DNA of 64,000 nt from Tenericutes bacterium MZ-XQ (GTDB lineage: Bacteria; Bacillota_I; Bacilli_A; Acholeplasmatales; Acholeplasmataceae). A program made the translations under genes and the position numbers. The notes under the pieces were generated by a model, which saw only the letters and a program-made list of their open reading frames with translations, did not search any database and was not told the origin of the DNA. Shown piece by piece: positions 15,264 through 24,904 of the stretch. Positions within the stretch are counted from its first letter, which is position 1, and each line of letters opens with the position of its first letter. Where the stretch lies: the NCBI GenBank assembly GCA_002838205.1, contig CP017950.1, positions 1,370,858 through 1,434,857 on the forward strand. Reading direction: 5' to 3'.

Positions 15264-16778
15264 TTGAATAGAGCTGTTATTTATGCAAGATATAGTTCTG
15301 ATAAACAAAATGAACAATCAATTGAAAGTCAATTAAGAGTATGTAAAGACTATGCTAAAAAGAACAAACTTAATGTAGTAGGAATCTATATAGATCGTGC
15401 TCAATCTGGTAAATATGATGATCGAATAGAGTTCTCAAAGATGATGAGAGATTCAGGCAAAGATTTATTCGATTATATAATCATATACAAACTGGATAGA
15501 TTTTCTAGAAATAAATACGATTCAGCTGTTCACAATCATACCTTAAAGAAAAATGGGATAAAAAGATTATCAGCTATGGAAAATATTACTGAAGGTCCTG
15601 AAGGAATTCTCATGGAGTCTATACTTGAAGGTATGGCTGAATATTACTCATTAGAACTTGAGCAAAAAGTTCGTAGAGGAATTAAAGAAAATCTACTTAA
15701 TGGGAAATCTATAGGTGGACATAAGGTTTATGGCTACTCCACTGCTAATCATAAACACATAGTAAATGAATCTGAAGCTATTATTGTAAGGAAAATATTC
15801 GAATTATATATTAATGGGAAAACCGCTAAAGAAATTGTATCTGAAATTAACATGCTTGGTCATAATCTAAATATGAATAGAGTCTATAGAATGTTAAAAA
15901 ACACAAAATACATAGGGGTGTATGAACATTCCGGAGTAGTTTATTCAAATATATATCCGAGAATAGTTGATGATAAATCTTTTTATAAAGTACAATCATT
16001 AATGAGTAAAAATAAAAAAGCTCCTGCAGCTAAAAAGGCACGAGTACCTTATCACCTTACAGGAAAAATGTTTTGTTCAAAATGTGGAAGACCAATGATT
16101 GCTGACTCTACTAATAAGTCTGACAAAATATATCATTATTATTCATGTAACAAAAATAGATCGATTCAACAAAAATGTAGCACTAATAGAATATCTAAGA
16201 TGCAAATAGAGACTCTTATAGCCAATAAGATTATTAATAATATTTTTACAGATAAGCATTTCAATGAATTAATTAAAGATAGCATTGAGTCATACAATAA
16301 AAACATTGATGATGATAGTAAAATCAAGTCTTTAGAACAAAATCTCAAACGTACAAAAAAACAAATCACCAATATCATCGAGTCAATAAAAGATGGCTTG
16401 TCTTCTAAAACACTTTTGCAAGAACTATCTAAACTTGAGAATGAAGTTGAAATATTACAAGATGAAATATATAAAGAAAATCTTCTAAAACCTCAAAGAA
16501 TTGATGATCGTAGGTTATTCTATATGATTAATAAACATTTAGAGTCTATGGATATAAATGAGATTAACGAATATGTTTTAGATGCTTTTTTAACAAATGT
16601 CATCTATGATGATGAATCAGTTACGATATTTATTAACTTTTTTAAAGAAAACAAAGTCACCATAGGTATGGATGAATTAAAAAGTTCGATTTCATACCTA
16701 AAAGGTGCACCATTTAATTATGACACCATAAGGTGTTTTTTTTATATTTTCTCTTCTAAATCTACGGGACATTCATAA
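15264..16778 (+). CDS. Large serine recombinase, prophage integrase
   Basis: 504 aa from TTG 15264, chosen for GGAAAGGGTGAG upstream. Domains in order: resolvase catalytic domain (RAVIYARYSS with the nucleophile serine near 11, then KLDRFSRNKYD near 85), recombinase domain, zinc ribbon (FCSKCGRPMI near 272, partner cysteines near 296 and 306), coiled coil near 345-400 and a C-terminal segment. The frame continues through a terminator-like hairpin and overlaps the convergent M50 gene by 37 bases, so its last codons may come from the attachment junction. Confidence 0.9.
   Translation: MNRAVIYARYSSDKQNEQSIESQLRVCKDYAKKNKLNVVGIYIDRAQSGKYDDRIEFSKMMRDSGKDLFDYIIIYKLDRFSRNKYDSAVHNHTLKKNGIKRLSAMENITEGPEGILMESILEGMAEYYSLELEQKVRRGIKENLLNGKSIGGHKVYGYSTANHKHIVNESEAIIVRKIFELYINGKTAKEIVSEINMLGHNLNMNRVYRMLKNTKYIGVYEHSGVVYSNIYPRIVDDKSFYKVQSLMSKNKKAPAAKKARVPYHLTGKMFCSKCGRPMIADSTNKSDKIYHYYSCNKNRSIQQKCSTNRISKMQIETLIANKIINNIFTDKHFNELIKDSIESYNKNIDDDSKIKSLEQNLKRTKKQITNIIESIKDGLSSKTLLQELSKLENEVEILQDEIYKENLLKPQRIDDRRLFYMINKHLESMDINEINEYVLDAFLTNVIYDDESVTIFINFFKENKVTIGMDELKSSISYLKGAPFNYDTIRCFFYIFSSKSTGHS
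16704..16778. other. Probable prophage attachment junction
   Basis: The zone contains the palindrome GGTGCACC (16704-16711), a terminator-like hairpin and the overlap between integrase end and the 3' end of the chromosomal M50 gene. Serine integrases usually have their attachment site next to their gene. The core cannot be fixed because the other prophage end lies outside the window. Confidence 0.35.
16722..16744 (+). terminator. Terminator-like hairpin inside integrase 3' end
   Basis: ACACC and GGTGT pair around a short loop, followed by eight T. It would end the integrase transcript before the annotated stop codon. Confidence 0.5.
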
Positions 16779-17926
16779 ATATGAAATGGTAATTTTTTAT
16801 GTAAAATCTCCATATTTTTATAATAATCTAAAATAGGTTCGAATATCCATGATTGTTCTGTTGGGAAGTTTTCTTTGTTTGCCAAAAAGGCATCATTATA
16901 TGCTATATGTGTCACATGCTTAGCTTTTTTATTTAAGTAAATTCGTTGTTTTTCATTGATTTTATGATTTTGTCTTTTTTCAATTTTTTCTAATAATTGA
17001 TAAGCTTTTTCAACACGATGATTAAAATAATGATAAATGACAATATCATATGCCATCATTAATCCATGTTCAGTTCTTAAATAATTTGTGACAGGTAGTT
17101 TTTGGATCATATGATCAATGTCTTCATCTATGGGCTGAGATTCATAAATGATACCTTCAATGTAATTGATTAACAATGTGGTGTGAAATATATCTGTCTT
17201 CATCTTATGTTCTTTTATGAGTGATTTTGATTTTTCCCATAAAAACATAGAAAATGTTTGATCTTGATTCAATCTAAAGCCAACATATTGACTTATTTGA
17301 ATATATCTGAATAATGCATCTTCTTTTAGTTTTTTATATGCTATAAAATCACCGTATATGGATTGGGTATGCAGTCTAAACGTATAAATATATAAAACAC
17401 TAAGCATGGTTGTAAACAAATTAAATACAGATATAAATCCAATCCAACCATATTGTGTTGACCAAATCATACTTATGATAAAGATGATATTTGTTAATCC
17501 CATAAAACTGATAGTTACAATCGGTGCCGAAATTAAAGCATTTGCAAATTTTTTAGTGACTTCATTATAGGTTTCTTCATCTCCAATTAAATCTAAATCA
17601 GGTACAACCAAACCACCTAACAACACCCATAACTTGGGCATTATTTTAAATCGCCACCCTTTTTTAGATTTATAAAAAACAAACATGGTTAAATAGATTG
17701 CACGTAATTTCACCTTTTGAACTGCAAACGCTATAAAATGACCTAGCTCATGTAATGTCAATGTAACATAGAACGCTAACACTAAATAAACAGGCCATAA
17801 CCACCATTGAACAGTCGATAAACCTAAAACAAGTTGTTTCCATATACCTACATAAACAAGGAGCGTAAAAAAAACACCAATGAAAAATGAAGCAATTAAA
17901 AAGTATAAGATACCATATTTTTTCAT
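16742..17926 (-). CDS. M50-like membrane zinc protease
   Basis: 394 aa. About six membrane helices; the metal motif HELGH sits in a membrane segment (VTLTLHELGHFIAF near residue 60), as in site-2-type peptidases. A possible third ligand is in LVVPDLDLIG near 115. The C-terminal 200 residues are soluble and helical with TPR-like character. ATGATG follows AAGGAG; the second ATG has better spacing. Substrate unknown; regulated intramembrane proteolysis is the general family role. Confidence 0.65.
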   Translation of the reverse strand: MKKYGILYFLIASFFIGVFFTLLVYVGIWKQLVLGLSTVQWWLWPVYLVLAFYVTLTLHELGHFIAFAVQKVKLRAIYLTMFVFYKSKKGWRFKIMPKLWVLLGGLVVPDLDLIGDEETYNEVTKKFANALISAPIVTISFMGLTNIIFIISMIWSTQYGWIGFISVFNLFTTMLSVLYIYTFRLHTQSIYGDFIAYKKLKEDALFRYIQISQYVGFRLNQDQTFSMFLWEKSKSLIKEHKMKTDIFHTTLLINYIEGIIYESQPIDEDIDHMIQKLPVTNYLRTEHGLMMAYDIVIYHYFNHRVEKAYQLLEKIEKRQNHKINEKQRIYLNKKAKHVTHIAYNDAFLANKENFPTEQSWIFEPILDYYKNMEILHKKLPFHIYECPVDLEEKI

Positions 17927-17981
17927 CATGAACTCCTTGTCATTTTTTTAAAAAATTATGCAAAAAAACAATCAAAAACGC

Positions 17982-18010
17982 TTGACAGTATATAAAAATT
18001 TTGCTATCAT
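17982..18010 (+). promoter_or_regulatory. tRNA promoter
   Basis: TTGACA at 17982-17987, 17 bases, TATCAT at 18005-18010, placing the transcript start about ten bases before the tRNA. Confidence 0.85.
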
Positions 18011-18026
18011 TAAATAGCACGAACAA

Positions 18027-18101
18027 GTGGGCGTCGTATAATGGTTATTACACGTGCTTGCCAAGCATGAAATGGGGGTCCGATTCCCCTCGCCCGCTCC
18101 A
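18027..18101 (+). tRNA. tRNA-Gly (GCC)
   Basis: A full cloverleaf is visible. The acceptor GTGGGCG pairs with CGCCCGC (one G-U), the anticodon stem CGTGC/GCATG holds loop TTGCCAA with anticodon GCC, and the T arm is GGGGG-TCCGATT-CCCCT. CCA is encoded. Confidence 0.95.
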
Positions 18102-18113
18102 TAAGCATTGAAT

Positions 18114-18140
18114 AAGCTATGCAAAAGCATAGCTTTTTTT
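18114..18140 (+). terminator. Terminator after tRNA-Gly
   Basis: AAGCTATGC and GCATAGCTT pair with an AAAA loop and run into T. It also lies at the 3' end of the convergent membrane protein gene. Confidence 0.85.
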
Positions 18141-18834
18141 ATGCTTCTTTTTCGTTGAGGGCTTTAATCAATTTAATAAAACCAAAAACAAGCAAGATAA
18201 GCCCTAAAATTTCATAAACCCAATAAGATAAAATTTCATATCCAGCTTGCTCTATAATCAGATCAATTAAGAAAAATGGCATACTTATGACAAAACTAAT
18301 GACCCATAAATAAAACGCTACTTTTGAACGAATGAACATCAGGAAGCACGCAATCGAAACATTTAGTACTGCATATTCAAACCCAAATCGAATATACAAA
18401 TAGATGGCAAATAAAACAACCAATGGATCATATGCCATTTTATATCCACTAAATCTCTCATTCATTAAAGCAGAAATCACAAATATTATAAGATATATAC
18501 TAAGTACTGAGCCAATCGCATCGATATGATTGATTGTAGACATAAAAGACATCGTTCCAAAATTAAAGCTAAATATATCAGATGTAAAAGCATATAAATA
18601 TTGACCGAATAAACCAAATAACATCAGCACATGTGCTCCTAATGGTTTTTGATCAAACTGTAAATACATCACAGCTAAACCAATGAACACTACTGGAAAT
18701 ATATAAATCAATCCATCAAAAAAATCATATGTAGATAATATCACATCCATAAGTTTAAATAAGATAAATAGAAATAGAAAAAGTGTTTGTTTTTTAAATG
18801 ATATTTTATGCATAAATGATTTTATATATAACAT
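18139..18834 (-). CDS. Hypothetical integral membrane protein
   Basis: 231 aa, about seven hydrophobic helices, no long loops. AAGGAG precedes ATG. Same length and helix pattern as the next gene, so the two look like diverged paralogues. No family recognised. Confidence 0.6.
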   Translation of the reverse strand: MLYIKSFMHKISFKKQTLFLFLFILFKLMDVILSTYDFFDGLIYIFPVVFIGLAVMYLQFDQKPLGAHVLMLFGLFGQYLYAFTSDIFSFNFGTMSFMSTINHIDAIGSVLSIYLIIFVISALMNERFSGYKMAYDPLVVLFAIYLYIRFGFEYAVLNVSIACFLMFIRSKVAFYLWVISFVISMPFFLIDLIIEQAGYEILSYWVYEILGLILLVFGFIKLIKALNEKEA

Positions 18835-18894
18835 AACTTAACTCCTTATGAATGGTTTCTTCTTTATTTTATCACGTAAAAAACAATAAAAAAA

Positions 18895-18917
18895 CCTAAT
18901 TCATTCGAATTAGGCTT
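18895..18917 (-). terminator. Terminator between the two membrane genes
   Basis: CCTAATTC and GAATTAGG form an 8-base stem with a 4-base loop; on the minus strand it is followed by a T run. Confidence 0.8.
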
Positions 18918-18923
18918 TTGACT

Positions 18924-19619
18924 TTATTTTTTAAGTTCTCCTAGTATACCTTTAATCGCTCCAAAAATTAAATAAAATGCAAATAATGAGAACAACCAAT
19001 AAGATATCGGTATAGATAATAAAGGCGTATTGAGTATTGTATCTACAAAATTAAATGGAACATCAATGACACCTGCAGCTAAGAACAAAATTGTTGAAAG
19101 TGGTGCACCAAATAATAATGATATAACAGGTAACATCAGCTTATCAATCACAAGATCGAATCCACCTCTAAAATAGAAAAACAGTCCAGCAATTATCGCA
19201 GTTAAAAGTAAATCTTTACGTTCATTTTTCGCTTTAGCATCTTTGTTTAAGAACAATGATATTGACATAAGTAATAAATATAAGAATGCTACTAAATCAA
19301 TAATCGAACCAAAATCAAGAGGATTTGCAAATCCGAACGGATCAAATCTAAATGACAAAAGCGAGTTAACAAAACTACTACCTGTAGATAAGAAAAAGGC
19401 AGCTAATGTAGCGAGATGAGCAGCAAATCCTTTTCCTTTAATTGCTAGATATAAAAGACCAATAACGACAAATGCTAAAGGTGTATAAACCTCTAATGCA
19501 TTTAAAAATCCACTTGTGTTTCCTAATCTTTGGAATACGACATAAGCTAATATAGCAACTAAAATAATGGTACGTACTTGCTGATTAAATATCGATGAAA
19601 ATCTTTTTATAAACTTCAT
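18924..19619 (-). CDS. Hypothetical integral membrane protein
   Basis: 231 aa, about six to seven membrane helices; AAAGGAG precedes ATG. The layout is close to that of 18139-18834 (basic N-terminus, a polar loop after helix 4, a final helix near a glycine-rich end). Function unknown. Confidence 0.6.
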   Translation of the reverse strand: MKFIKRFSSIFNQQVRTIILVAILAYVVFQRLGNTSGFLNALEVYTPLAFVVIGLLYLAIKGKGFAAHLATLAAFFLSTGSSFVNSLLSFRFDPFGFANPLDFGSIIDLVAFLYLLLMSISLFLNKDAKAKNERKDLLLTAIIAGLFFYFRGGFDLVIDKLMLPVISLLFGAPLSTILFLAAGVIDVPFNFVDTILNTPLLSIPISYWLFSLFAFYLIFGAIKGILGELKK

Positions 19620-19679
19620 ATGTAATTCTCCTTTTTTTCTTATAATTCAATTATAACAAGGAGCAACTAACATATTAAA

Positions 19680-20654
19680 TTATTTGCTTACATTAAACTT
19701 TGGATACGTCTTATAGAACTCTAATTTCACTTGAATGAATGATTCAAGCTCTAACAAAATTTGATAAAGAATTGCCCTTGATTCAAACTCATCTCTTGTT
19801 TTTGGTAAATCAGATAATCTATACTTTGATAGCATTTCATGAATGGTATTTAAGTGTTTTTGTCCTTCATCATAATGCCCAATAGCAAAGCAGAGTTTTT
19901 TTATAAAAATAGCAATCTCTTCTGCATAAGGATGTATACATTTCACTTTAACAGCCTGCTCAAACATATGGTTTAAATATCTGGCTTGTGTGCTTCTCAT
20001 ATATACATAAGCTAAGTAACTCTGATCATTTTGAAAAAGAATGTTTTTATCTGTGATTTCAACTTGTTGAATAATAGACTTTAGTTTTTGTTCAAGCTGA
20101 TTATAATAACTTGAATAAGTCTCATGATATTCAGGATCTTTAACTAAAAATGATAACATCATTAAATGATCTTTCATATAGCCATCAATGGTTTCAATAT
20201 ATTTTATTAATACTTTTTCACCACCAGTTGGATAAAAAGTATTAAAAATCATCGCAATCCCGATTGATACAATGACAAGCAATGACTCCTCAATCAAAAA
20301 CTCAAAAGAAAAGCTTCCTTTTACCAAAAAATGTGTTACAACAACTAAAGCTGGGACTATACCTTCTTGGATTTTAAAATAGAAAGAAGATAAGACTAGA
20401 ATAAAGACTAATACGATAAAAACCCAAAACTCATAGCCAAATAGCCAAAACAAAAAAATCGATAAAAACATCGCATAAAATACATCCAAGATGCGTTTTG
20501 CTGCGATGATCATCGAGTCTTTTTTTGTAAGTTGTATAGAAAGTAATGCGAGTATTCCACCAGTCAGCCAGTATTCTAAACCAATCCATCTTGAAATAAG
20601 TCCTGCAACGAGCGTGACAAGTGTCATTTTAATTGTCGTATGTACAATTCTCAT
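19680..20654 (-). CDS. Aromatic acid exporter family-like membrane protein
   Basis: 324 aa. The N-terminal half has six tight helices (LVTLVAGLISRWIGLEYWLT, GGILALLSIQLTKKDS) as in ArAE-1/FUSC-like proteins of Firmicutes. The C-terminal half is a helical cytosolic domain. B. subtilis YqjA belongs to a similar type. Substrate unknown. The start follows AAAAGG. Confidence 0.65.
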   Translation of the reverse strand: MRIVHTTIKMTLVTLVAGLISRWIGLEYWLTGGILALLSIQLTKKDSMIIAAKRILDVFYAMFLSIFLFWLFGYEFWVFIVLVFILVLSSFYFKIQEGIVPALVVVTHFLVKGSFSFEFLIEESLLVIVSIGIAMIFNTFYPTGGEKVLIKYIETIDGYMKDHLMMLSFLVKDPEYHETYSSYYNQLEQKLKSIIQQVEITDKNILFQNDQSYLAYVYMRSTQARYLNHMFEQAVKVKCIHPYAEEIAIFIKKLCFAIGHYDEGQKHLNTIHEMLSKYRLSDLPKTRDEFESRAILYQILLELESFIQVKLEFYKTYPKFNVSK

Positions 20655-20659
20655 ATAAT

Positions 20660-21190
20660 TTACCTTTTATGCATACGTTTATATTGATCGTAATATAAAT
20701 GTATATCCGACAAGTCAAAAGGTTTTTCTTTGTTTTTGATTTTTTTAAGCAAGATATCAAGCTGAGCTTTGACAATCTCATCAATTTCATCAGAATAACA
20801 CATTTTATCTGAATGAACATTATATTCTTTTTCATCTAAAATGATATAGTTTCCATCTGGAAAAACTTTAACATCTAAATCATAATCGATGTATTTAACA
20901 GCTTCTCCATCAAATAAATATGGACTTGATAAATTGCAATAAAAGTAAACCCCGTCTTTCTTAAGCATACCTATGATATTGAACCATAAATCGTTATAAA
21001 AATAACAAATTGCTGGTTCTTTTGTATGCCAACTTCTTCCATCATGCTCAATGACTCTTGTGCGATGATGGCCAGTTACTAAACAATGCTGATCTTCAGA
21101 TAATATGGTTGTTTTTTTCCAAATTCTATGAAGGCGTTTGTTATGCTTATAACTGTGAATTGGTACATGCATACCGGTTGATAGTTTCAT
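20660..21190 (-). CDS. DUF402 family nucleoside phosphatase-like protein
   Basis: 176 aa, the usual family length. DUF402 hallmarks: PAICYFYNDLWFNIIGMLKK, then YCNLSSPY and IDYDLDVKVFPDG, with conserved Asp/Glu later (LDEKEYN). Family members such as S. aureus Ntdp hydrolyse nucleoside tri- and diphosphates; the acid residues bind metal. It ends five bases before the ArAE-like gene. Confidence 0.8.
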   Translation of the reverse strand: MKLSTGMHVPIHSYKHNKRLHRIWKKTTILSEDQHCLVTGHHRTRVIEHDGRSWHTKEPAICYFYNDLWFNIIGMLKKDGVYFYCNLSSPYLFDGEAVKYIDYDLDVKVFPDGNYIILDEKEYNVHSDKMCYSDEIDEIVKAQLDILLKKIKNKEKPFDLSDIHLYYDQYKRMHKR

Positions 21191-21418
21191 AAAACCACCT
21201 CAAATGTTGTTATTATTATAACATTTTTTTAAATAATTTCTATGCGAAATGTACTTAAGATATCAGAACTATGTATTTGAGGTATATTCATTTCACAATG
21301 TTGCGCTATATATAGGTGTATTTCAGATTTTTTAACAAACCATATCGTAGACATAATCACATTGAAAAAAAGAGATTTTATAACTGATTTTTGATGCATC
21401 ACATGGACATCATCATCG

Positions 21419-21910
21419 TTAATGATGTTGTCTATGTTTTTTTTCATGAATCACTTGATCAATAATGATCACAACAAAAAGATATAACTCTTTGTTGTCT
21501 GATTCATGAATATCTATCTCATAAGTATCGCCCCAAGACAAATACTTCTTGTTAATGGAAGCGATATGATTTTCATGATCTATAATATCGAAAGCATGCC
21601 CGTATAAACTACCTTCTACTGATAAATTTTGTCCTAAGATGTCTAAATCGAAATTTGGTCTTAAACTAAACTTCCTCTTAATGTGTGCCACTTCTTTTCC
21701 ATGATCATCAAACAAAGTATACTTTGCCATAAGCGATAAGATTTTTTTCTTTGCATGATACAAAACATTTCCGTTCATGTCTTTTAACTCAAGTTTGTTA
21801 GATAAACTCATAAATCTACCTTTAACTTCATAAAGCTCATTTTGGCTTTCATCAGTCACTTTAAATCTATCTTTGATAGAAAAAACCTTTTGCTTAATAT
21901 AATATCTCAT
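21419..21910 (-). CDS. LURP-one-related (YxjI-like) protein
   Basis: 163 aa, all-beta. The start RYYIKQKVFSIKDRFKVTDE and repeated strand pairs (LELKDMNGNVLYHAKKKILS) match the LURP-one/DUF567 barrel, usual length about 160. Biochemical role unknown, possibly a membrane-tethered tubby-like fold. Confidence 0.75.
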   Translation of the reverse strand: MRYYIKQKVFSIKDRFKVTDESQNELYEVKGRFMSLSNKLELKDMNGNVLYHAKKKILSLMAKYTLFDDHGKEVAHIKRKFSLRPNFDLDILGQNLSVEGSLYGHAFDIIDHENHIASINKKYLSWGDTYEIDIHESDNKELYLFVVIIIDQVIHEKKHRQHH

Positions 21911-21964
21911 GGTTTATACTCCCTTTTTATCATATACCTAGATTATACTTCTAAAACAAAAGAT

Positions 21965-22981
21965 TTACCATTTATTTTCAACACGTTCAGCAAACCCAAG
22001 CATATCTTTGATGATAATCTCTTTATTTTCAACCTTGAATGTTCCTGAGAATCTACCGAAGACCTGGTGTTGGACGGATTTTAAAATAATGATATTTGTA
22101 CTTGAGTTTCTATCAATGATTGGTTCAAAGGTTAAATCTATCTTTCCATCTTTTGATTTAAACATCCATGTACTCAAATAATCATAGTGAATACCATCTT
22201 TTGGTATGATGAACTCTACATCGTCAAGTTTATAGGTTTGATCATCATAAAACAACATATTTTCGCTTGCTTTTGAGGTATCACCAAATCCATACCCGAG
22301 ATTAAATCCTATCTTATGCCCGTTTTGCTCACCGCTCAAACTAGACCAATACCAGATATTATGGTATGTCCATGCACCTCTTCCCCAGTCAAGCACACCA
22401 TATGCCCCATTAAAATCAAAAATCTCATCTCCTAAAATAACTCTTCCCGAAGATTTTAATAAATTTATTTTTTGATTATAATAAAAACGTTTCCGATTTG
22501 CAAAAGGCGTTGCAATCACCATGGAATCATCAATCATGGCATCGAGATATAGATCAACAATTAAAGCTTCTCCTTTATTAAAATTAGGAATTTCAGCTTC
22601 AATGTGTCTCTTATCTTTTTCAATCTTATAGTTTATTTTCCACTGGCCTTTATGCACCATAACATTGTCTTTCTCGCTTGTTTCAGGCATATTAAAACGC
22701 TTGAATGGTATCCATCCCATTTTTGATTTTGATATTTCTTTTCTTAAATTAAAATCAAAAAGTGTAGCACTTAACAACCACATATATCCGTTATCAGCAA
22801 CAGTAAGTGCAATACCATAATCATCATTACCTACGTAATAATAATCCCATTCTTTAAGTCTCATTCTGCTGTTTCTCACCAATTTTTTATCATATGTTTT
22901 AATTAATGATGTGTGATAACCAGCCTCTATTAATTCACCTTGCTGATTTAATAACGGTCCTTTTTTTAGTTTTTGTTGCAT
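21965..22981 (-). CDS. DUF2804 family protein
   Basis: 338 aa. GPLLNQQGELIEAGYHTSLI, the RLKEWDYYYV strand and LDWGRGAWTYHNIWYWSS match DUF2804, a beta-rich family of unknown activity. Its start overlaps the end of the nucleotidyltransferase gene by 16 bases, so the two were probably co-transcribed. Confidence 0.75.
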   Translation of the reverse strand: MQQKLKKGPLLNQQGELIEAGYHTSLIKTYDKKLVRNSRMRLKEWDYYYVGNDDYGIALTVADNGYMWLLSATLFDFNLRKEISKSKMGWIPFKRFNMPETSEKDNVMVHKGQWKINYKIEKDKRHIEAEIPNFNKGEALIVDLYLDAMIDDSMVIATPFANRKRFYYNQKINLLKSSGRVILGDEIFDFNGAYGVLDWGRGAWTYHNIWYWSSLSGEQNGHKIGFNLGYGFGDTSKASENMLFYDDQTYKLDDVEFIIPKDGIHYDYLSTWMFKSKDGKIDLTFEPIIDRNSSTNIIILKSVQHQVFGRFSGTFKVENKEIIIKDMLGFAERVENKW

Positions 22982-23609
22982 GATTCAACACTCCTATGTA
23001 TGTATTTTTTTAACATATTTACTTTGCTTTCTCTTCCCATAATCTCATAATATTTAAGCCAATTATGAATAGAATCCATATATACTACTATATGATCTAT
23101 CTCATGTGTATCAAATACTTCATTTTCATCAAAAGATAGATCATATAACTTTTGGTCTTTTATAATCTTAAATCCTGAGATTAAATCAATATCGACATCA
23201 TCAATCACATATTCACAAAAGACTTCAGTTTTGTATGTTTTATGCCTATGTTGAGGTTTCATTTTCCCAAGTGTTTCTAAGATTTCTTTTGCTATTTTTA
23301 TGTCTTTTTGTCTTACAAATAAATCTATATCAGAAAAATCATCAACAATGCCTCTTAGATAAAGCATAGCGGATGCACCTAAATTCCATATGATGTTTTT
23401 TTCATTTAATCTTTCAGCAATATGCTTTAAAATATCTAGTTTATGTTCAAGTTTACCTTTTTGTGTAAATCTCTTAACACATTCAGTCTTTTGTCTTGTA
23501 TATTCGTCTCGATTGGTTCTGTATTGCTTAGATAACTCTATTTTGAGTATTTCATATGTTTTTGCATCTTCAATATGTTTAATCAAATGATTTTTAAAAT
23601 AAATCTCAT
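22966..23609 (-). pseudogene. 3' half of GrpB-nucleotidyltransferase gene split by IS
   Basis: Downstream part of an interrupted gene. In frame from the IS edge it reads IYFKNHLIKHIEDAKTYEIL and then KIELSKQYRTNRDEYTRQKT, the conserved C-terminus of GrpB proteins. A nucleotidyltransferase domain follows (NLGASAMLYLRGIVDDFSDI, with the DxD-type DFSDID near the middle). A TTG at 23586 could start a shorter product with an intact nucleotidyltransferase domain, but no clear ribosome-binding site precedes it. Confidence 0.8.
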
Positions 23610-23708
23610 CGAAACTATTTGATTAAAACGGACAACTTAAAAAAAGGCTAGGACATAGTATAGTGTTCTAGCTTTTTTTGTTAGAATGAATATAAAGGAG
23701 TCGTTAGA

Positions 23709-24056
23709 ATGAATGAAAGAAAAACAAGAAAGCATCCATCGTATACAATTGATGAGAAAAACAAGATTGTAGAACTGTATTTAAGCAAAGAGAAAACACA
23801 GCGTCAAATACTTAGAAGTTTTGATATTGTTCATAGTCAATTAGATTTATGGGTAAAACAGTATCGAAAGCATGGCACTTGTGTAGATCGTAGAGGAAAA
23901 GGTACGAAAAAAGATATACCAAACAAAGGTAGACCTAAGAAGCTTAACTTGGACATCATGAGTAAAGAAGAACTGTTAAAATATATCAAAAGTGGTGAAG
24001 ACATAAAAAAAGCGGTAGCCTACCTAAGAACGCGCGAGAAAAATACCAAGTCATAG
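23709..24056 (+). CDS. IS3-family transposase OrfA
   Basis: 115 aa with a HTH of the IS3/IS150 type (KIVELYLSKEKTQRQILRSF). AAAGGAG lies upstream of ATG. Near its end codons ATA-AAA-AAA form the slippery run A7 at 24005-24011, where a -1 shift leads into OrfB. Confidence 0.85.
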   Translation: MNERKTRKHPSYTIDEKNKIVELYLSKEKTQRQILRSFDIVHSQLDLWVKQYRKHGTCVDRRGKGTKKDIPNKGRPKKLNLDIMSKEELLKYIKSGEDIKKAVAYLRTREKNTKS

Positions 24057-24094
24057 ACCAATTAAAGGATCGTTATTCTATCATCTATCTCTGC

Positions 24095-24904
24095 ATGAGG
24101 ATGTCATGTTCAAGAAGCGGTTACTATGAATGGATTCGCTTAGGTAGGCCAAAATATAAAGCGTTCAATGAATTGCTTAACCATCAGATTGTTAGTCTCT
24201 ACCATAAAGATAAAAGATGGGGCATAGAAACAATTCAAATGAAATTAAAGAAAATACACGGCGTCTTTACCACGAAGAGCACCGTGTATCGATACATGAA
24301 ACTGAATGGTATTCAGTCTATTATCAGACGAAAGAGAAAAAGATATAGCAAGGTCAACCATCATCGCATTCCTAATCTCCTTCAAAGAGATTTTACCACA
24401 AAAATGTCAAATCAAAAGTGGAGTATAGATGTTTCTTATTTGCCCACAACACAAGGAACCATCTATTTGTGTGCGATAAAAGATCTCTATGATAAATATA
24501 TTGTCAGTTACAAAGTTTCCGAAAGAAATGATTTGAAACTAGTCATGGATACTTTAAAACAAGCAACAAGAACCGTACCCAGAAATTATCGCAAAGGATT
24601 AATACTGCATTCTGATCAAGGTACCGCATTTGTTGGACAAACTTACCATAGGTGGTTGAAAAGACATTGGATAAAACATAGTGTATCAGCAAAAGGCAGC
24701 TGCGTAGATAATTGTCCAATAGAATCTTTCTTCAGTCAATTTAAAAGTGAATGTATGCATCTTCATCATCAAATCACAATAAAACAAATGAAAACACTTG
24801 TCGATTCTTACATCACATATTACAATGAAGATAGACAAAGTAAAATAATAAAAGAGTTGACACCTCTACAATTGAGAATGTCAACTCTTCCTAGCCTTTT
24901 TTAA
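24095..24904 (+). CDS. IS3-family transposase OrfB (DDE)
   Basis: 269 aa from its own ATG, but the same frame is open back to the A7 slip site, so the active product is probably an OrfAB fusion. DDE residues: D in KWSIDVSYLP, D in LILHSDQGTAF and E in CPIESFFSQFKSE. Its stop lies inside the right inverted repeat. The catalytic triad is intact, so the element may be active. Confidence 0.9.
   Translation: MRMSCSRSGYYEWIRLGRPKYKAFNELLNHQIVSLYHKDKRWGIETIQMKLKKIHGVFTTKSTVYRYMKLNGIQSIIRRKRKRYSKVNHHRIPNLLQRDFTTKMSNQKWSIDVSYLPTTQGTIYLCAIKDLYDKYIVSYKVSERNDLKLVMDTLKQATRTVPRNYRKGLILHSDQGTAFVGQTYHRWLKRHWIKHSVSAKGSCVDNCPIESFFSQFKSECMHLHHQITIKQMKTLVDSYITYYNEDRQSKIIKELTPLQLRMSTLPSLF

Noticed and set aside
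21229-21447. 72-codon minus-strand ORF after the LURP-one gene
   Set aside because: Overlaps the end of the LURP-one gene in another frame and has no clear ribosome-binding site or domain.
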